This document shows positions 58,261 through 64,000 of a stretch of 64,000 nt of DNA, piece after piece (the first letter of the stretch is position 1; each line of letters starts with the position of its first letter). The DNA lies in the NCBI GenBank assembly GCA_023333565.1, contig JAJKFH010003746.1, forward strand, positions 62,001 through 126,000, given 5' to 3'. The notes below the pieces were generated by a model, which had not been told where the DNA came from, ran no database searches, and was given only the letters and a program-made list of their open reading frames with translations. Source of the stretch: Puffinus mauretanicus. Its lineage: Eukaryota > Chordata > Aves > Procellariiformes > Procellariidae. The position numbers were made by a program, and so were the translations under genes.

Positions 58261-61200
58261 TAGAGGCCAGATCACATAAACACTGAGTTTCCTTATGGTC
58301 CGTTAGTTAGAGTATCTCCTGTAGCTCTAGTTCATATGTCGAAGCATGCAGTCAACTCCTGCAGTCCAAGGAAAGGCTGCTGTAGTATAAAAGAGGAGTA
58401 GCAGCATCAGAAGAGAATACCGTTTAGGTTTGGTAGCTTAGTAGATGTACGGAGGCATCTATGATGCAGGCAGACTGCAGACTGGAAGAAGTAATTACTC
58501 AACTGCAGCTCAAAGATTTTCATAGTTTATAGGACACAATTCAGAAGGAGGTGAAAAGTTACAGTAGGTACTTATACCTTTTGGTTCATGATGGTATGGG
58601 CATTTTTCCTGTTAGAAAACTAACAAACCTGGGAGCTGGATGTCTACAAAGCTGCAAACAAACTCTTTGCAAACTTCATAGACCAAAATAGAGGAACGCA
58701 CAGTACCCAAATGATGACTGAAATCTTAACATGCTGCCACATACACAAGACATAAGAACCACAGGTCAACAGTAAATAAGTTTTTCTTCTTCCATAATTA
58801 TTAAGGTGGTCTGATTATCAATTTGTAACACAGATGAATGCAGAGTCTGATTTGAAAACCTTTTCATGGCTGCTGAAGTAGTCACCATGGGCAGGACAGC
58901 TGTGTTATTGCACATGCTATGGCAAGCACATACATCGTATTTCACCTAGCGTGATTGCTCACAGTTCCATCCAACACTGTTCTCTTGCCAACATTAATTT
59001 TTTGCCAGTTATTTTTCCTCAGCTGATTTATTCACCCCAAAGCCAGATCCTTTAGCTAAAACAGAACCAAAGTGAAATCATCTGGTTCTCCCATTTCAAC
59101 AGCTGTACATTCCATTTTTTCTGGGGAAGGAGGAGAGAAAAAACCCCGCCGTTAATCTGCTAAAGGCGAGACACCTTACAGATAAGAAGCACCTTCAACA
59201 AGCATGGGTAAGTCCCTTATACTTTCTGGAAAACAATCTAGTGACAGGTCAGTGAATCAATTTTTTCTTCAGGGAGGTCAATACTGAGCAGTGTAGGATT
59301 CGTATAGGCAATCAGGTAGTTGATTAGATGCAGTGGTGATCACTAATGCTTAAGCTATTTACCTTTGAGTGACTGCTTAGGGAGAGTTGCAAATGCTCTC
59401 TTGTTGGAAGGAATCACAGTAAACTTTTTTTAAAATACTCTTCTGACACCCTATGCTTGGATCATCAACTAAAAATATTTTATATATTTTATGTTTGAAA
59501 TGTCAAGATGAAATAGATTTTCATTCCCCTCTGGACCAGGAATTCAGAGAGACAGAGAGAGGTAATACTTTAATAGACCAATGTGATTAGAAGAAAAAGA
59601 AATGGGCAAACTCTGAGGCATAAGTTATGTGAATATAGTCAAGGTTTACCTCACTTATACCCCTATAGAGTAGCAAGGTTGTAGGCATCCCAGTTTAGCA
59701 AACCGAGCTGTTGCTGAGGTGCAAGTAGCACCCTCTGAAACAGGTCTGTGTTGCAGCTACATTCAAAACCGGACAAATTGAGGCACAGGAAATTAAATTA
59801 TTCTGCACAGACCACAGATACTGTTGTGACATCTGACATGAAAAGCTGACCTCGAGCGCTGGCGTAGGAACATGAGCCAAGAACTTAGGAAGGGTTTGGT
59901 AGGGCGCTCAGCACGCAGGCACTTACACAAAAGGACCTCTTCACCTTCGGAGGAGAATTACAGTTTTGGGTAATGTGTGTGTCCAATTTCTGCTGAAGTC
60001 GGTTATGCACAAATAAATGACCCCTTTACTTCCACACACAGACTGGAAAGAGTTTAAAATAAAAGAAGCGTTTTGATGAAAGGAAGAAGAGGAGACAAAG
60101 GCCATCCCATAGCATAAGGAAACAGAACAATTAAGTTTTACAAGCTCCTTTTCTCCCTGCACCCCCCATGATTAATGACCGTGCTTTACTTTCCTTAAGG
60201 AGTGGGCCCAAGGCTTGTGTATCAGTTTTTACAATCTGTTTTTAATGTGGAAAGATAATAACTGTGCAAAATGGAGCAGACTGTATAAAAATTCTCTCTG
60301 CAAATGTGATTACACATAAAACCCATAAAAATTGTACAAAGCGATAGATGAACCAAAACTGAACAGCTGTAGTTTTTCATTATTTTGGAACTGAGCAGAA
60401 AGAGTGTATGTATAGAGAATGACTTCAATTTTTTTAATCTTCTGGACTTAATTGAATTATACATCTGCTGGGAATTTAAAATTTCAGAAGGAATATCACA
60501 TTTCTGCTAAATTGAATTCTATATTGCTGAAATGAAGAACCGTCTGTGAAATATTAGCAATAAGGTTGATATATTTCAATAAACCCCTAGCAGTATAGTT
60601 CAAAATAATGTGGCACAGTTATATATATATATAAAAGTTATTACAACTAAGATCATTGGTAATCTCAAGACATTTTTAGCCCAGAGGACAAATTAAATAA
60701 AGTATCATGGCTTTTATGTTTACTTTAGGGATGATTTTAGACAAATAAATTAATGACTTAACCACTTCGTGGCTGCTGCAGAACCACTTCTTGCACTGCT
60801 CTGGTCTATCTTGTAAAATGTTTTTACTTCTGAAGAAGCCAAAAAAAAACCCCAAACCATGAAGTGCTCCAGTTCTAATGCAGTTGGAGAGTTCAATATG
60901 GTCTAGGGGAAAAAATAGAAATAAAATGTACTTAAGCGGTTCTCAACCAGTATAGCACACAGATGAAAATGAAAGGATGGACTTTACAGATGACATACAA
61001 TTTTGGATATGGCATTAAGCACTATCACAGAAACCTTTTTTGATAGATGTATTGATTATTTTGTAGTGTGAAGAAGTCATCTTAAAACCGCTTAGTTTTA
61101 TTTAAGAGAGACGTAGCACGGAAAAATGGAGAAGACAGATTAAAACTGCAGTGAGAGATTAACCACATACTTCAGGTGACAGAAACAATCTCCTGGATCC

Positions 61201-62984
61201 ACTTGAATCAAACGCTGCATCTGCTGCTGAAACAGGCCCTGGTCCTTCATGGCTCTCCATCACAACCAGCCGCTTTGGTACTACGAAGACCTCAAAGCTA
61301 ATGGTTTTCATGCAATCTTGATAAACCAGACCGAGCTGAGCTGCGGAGGGTTTACTTAAAATACTGCTGCTGACCAGTTCAACCCTGCAAGAACATTTGG
61401 GTCCGGGAATTACTTCCCTCCTGTGATTTCAGAGGAAGCACCCCATGTGTTATAGGCTCCAGGGGGAGCATCCCCAACATGGGCACGTCTGTGCCTGGGG
61501 CCAAAGCGCTGCCCCTTCGGGGAAATTCAGTACGTGGCCTGATTCAACAGGTACAGCAAGACACGCAGCAATTTAACTAGAGATCTTATGATCCTACGGG
61601 TATCAGCTGAATAAACTCAGCTCGTACCCTGCATACTGCTGTCTGCGACCCCCATGAACATGAAGGAAACCGGGTTAAAACAAAAAACACACACCTCTCC
61701 CCAAATGCGAGATTATCTGCAGTGCGTCAGTATGGCTGCTACGAGCAGCCTGAATTGCGACACATCTTATTAAACACCCTGGCCAAAAACCAGTTCTCTT
61801 ATCATGTAGAGTGTTTAAATAGATGTCACTAAAAGAGTTGTGTTTACTTGCTGAAGAGAAGGCAAACAAGTAATGTAAGATGTTGCCAACACTATTGTTA
61901 AACGCCGTTTTTTTTTGAAAGGGTCAAAAAAGCTTGCTAAATTCTCCCCGAAGACACGCATACACCAAAAGGAAGAAATTGCTATTGCAACAGAACAACT
62001 TAATTAATAAACATTGATTGTGCTCATTGACTGCTGCAAATTGTATTAAATATTAACAACAACATTTTGTATATTTTATATTACTCATGAAAGTTTTATA
62101 CCTTTGCCCTACAGCAGCCATAGATTTTATGTAAGCTTGCAACAAAAGTGACAAACTACTAAGCAGTATGGAGCACTTCTATAAATACTAGCTGCACATT
62201 CTTATATACAGATATAATGCCTTTACTTATATCTATCCATACAAGAAGGTTATTTTCAAAACTAACAGACTTCAAGCCTTGTGACGGCAGCGATAGCAAC
62301 TCCTGAAACTCCCAGGTCCTGCAGTAGCAGTCATTGGGTACCGATGTTGCCACTGGGTTCATCATCTCTGAGATACCAGATCTGGCTTCACTTTGTCTTA
62401 TCTGGTGCTATTCTATCTTTATTGGTCAGAGTTATGGCAACCCACTTGTGTGATGGCTACAGATCTGGTTACACATTCGGGACAGTCGCCTTTCGGTCAC
62501 TTGGCAGGAAGGCACCGTGCTGTCCTTGGATGGAGGGCATTCACAAACCGGACACACGGACTGTTGAAAGACTATGGACCACCCATTCAAAACAATAGAA
62601 TATCTTCAGTGACCTTCAAAAAGAGTCAATTTCCAAGAAAATATCATCATTTTGGACAGTGGCTTCCCACCTCTATACTTTTCATTAAAAAGCACTTAAA
62701 GTATTTCTGCAAACAGCACGGTTTAATGCATCCGCCCCTAGAGAGGAAGGTAACAGCTGTTTAACAGTGCACAGCCGTGTGATATAAAAAGAGTTTACAA
62801 CAGCAAGAGTAGAAAAATACTGTATCTAATCCAAACTGTAAGGGAACCGAGATAGGAAAATCATTATCCATTCTGGAACATCGCCAGGACGTTGCAAGCG
62901 CGCGTGTGCGTGTGTCAGTGTGTCAGACACCCACCATCTTACCAAAATGAAGAGGAATTTTACTGATTACATGTGATCAGGCCT
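58261..62984. other. no gene recognised
   Basis: AT-rich. Contains a short (AT)n stretch at 60618-60634. Plus-strand frames at 62281-62598 and 62393-62764 overlap in a less AT-rich stretch and show no known motif. A GT-rich word (gcgcgcgtgtgcgtgtgtc) lies at 62897-62918. Confidence 0.45.
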
Positions 62985-63200
62985 TAAAGCATTCACATCT
63001 TGGAGACTGACAGCTGAATGGAGTGTTGCTCTTTCTATTATCTTAGCCTTTTTTAATGGCAGCAATTGGAAAAGTTGTGCTGTCAACATGATTTTTAGCA
63101 TCTACAGTTCCAAAGGGGCAGTGTTAATGGAGAAATAGTGGCATCCAGGTTTTATTAATTATTCTGGAAAAGCAATTTAGAGGATGGGACATCTGCAGAT
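62985..63200. promoter_or_regulatory. possible conserved non-coding element
   Basis: Complex, repeat-free sequence with words such as cttttttaatggcagcaatt, gttttattaattattctgg and agcaatttagagg. It resembles conserved AT-rich enhancer cores. No comparison was possible. Confidence 0.22.
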
Positions 63201-64000
63201 GACGGTACCTCATTTAAGACTTCTTTATAAACGGAAGGTTTCTCTCTTCTCTCTATTCCCTCCAACATCTCCCAGCCCTAAATAATTCTCTCTTTTCATC
63301 TGTCTTTAAAAAAAAAAAATTAAAAATATAGTCGAGACTAAAGAATTCAAAACATACTAACCTGAGGAGGAAATTATATAAATTAAAGTTTTATCTAATG
63401 ATTGCAGATCAGAGTCAAAAGCATTTTCTTTTTCTTTCAACAGAAAACAATATAAAAACTTTGAAAATCAGAGATGAAAGATTTTGAAAGGCTCAGGTAA
63501 CTAGTCAAGGGATATTACTGACTTTGGATCTTGGCTTTAAGTAAAATATACGCTACTCTCTTGTTTTAAATCACATCCTTATCATGGTACTAATTCTTCA
63601 AAAAGCCGTTTTAATGCGACATCCTCGTTAGAGATGTGACCAACCTCGGCCTTGGCGATGGGGAGCAGCCCCTTGAGCACTCAAAGCCTGGCTTCAGTCT
63701 GAAACAACCGGCTGGTCCCCAGCATCACAGCTCGAAGGGCCATTGCCACAGCAAACTGCAGGCCACACGCATCTGGGTCCGTGTTTATGGTGACTAATTT
63801 GAGGTTTGATTTTCCTGCGCTTCATTTCACAACCTGAACATTACATTAGGGAGCATTTGAGCCCTGTTGTCTATTACCGTCAGTTTTGGCAGAGACAATT
63901 GCACATCACCTTTCCAATTAGGTTACATCATTTCACAAGAGCACAGAGACAAAAAAATCTCATACCACGCTTCCCCCTGCAAAAAAAAACCCCACAACCA
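63201..64000. other. no feature recognised
   Basis: AT-rich with an A-run at 63308-63320 and a terminal A-run/C-run junction at 63980-63993. A GC-richer stretch at about 63640-63780 has no open frame of note. Confidence 0.4.

Noticed and set aside
1..64000. CRISPR arrays, bacterial operons, rRNA genes, endogenous retroviral gag/pol/env frames
   Set aside because: None seen. There are no spaced direct repeats, no ribosome-binding-site-linked frames, no LTR pairs and no retroviral protease or polymerase motifs.

Overview
The window looks like a stretch of bird macrochromosome. It is AT-rich, has no operons, no closely packed genes and no long open frames, and carries one clear avian CR1 LINE copy (38251-38640, minus strand) ending in the CR1 3' signature, two copies of ATTCTATG. 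An older CR1-type fragment lies at 57980-58260 and a MIR/CORE-SINE-like fragment at 37528-37690. The long frames on both strands are mostly chance. The sequence must be read as introns, intergenic DNA and small exons.

Left half (about 0.2-32 kb): on the minus strand there is a series of short open segments, each bounded by a pyrimidine-tract/AG acceptor and a GT donor. The best is 4302-4480 (179 nt, 59 codons, composition far from random AT-rich translation). Others lie at 14843-14965, 10899-10958, 28193-28317, 29196-29270, 30368-30403 and 32151-32251. Reading phase carries over where neighbouring candidates can be tested (32.2 to 30.4 to 29.2 to 28.2 kb, and 19.6 to 14.9 to 10.9 kb). I infer one large multi-exon gene transcribed right to left. 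It would enter from beyond about 32 kb, possibly 37 kb, and run off the left edge. The right-hand exons encode helix-like, Leu/Ala/Tyr-rich peptide and the left-hand ones strand-like peptide. I do not recognise the protein and give no symbol. Exon boundaries are by eye and some small exons will be wrong.

Right half (about 33-64 kb): I see no convincing exon. It holds the CR1 copies, simple repeats, several ancient amniote repeat remnants, polypurine tracts and a few blocks that look like conserved non-coding elements, including one with duplicated TAATTA homeodomain-type cores (43560-43690). The most striking non-coding structure is a 75-bp inverted repeat (67 of 75 positions match by hand count, no gaps) at 32821-32895 and 33155-33229 around a 259-bp spacer. 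It could be a MITE-like element, a recent inverted duplication or a long hairpin.
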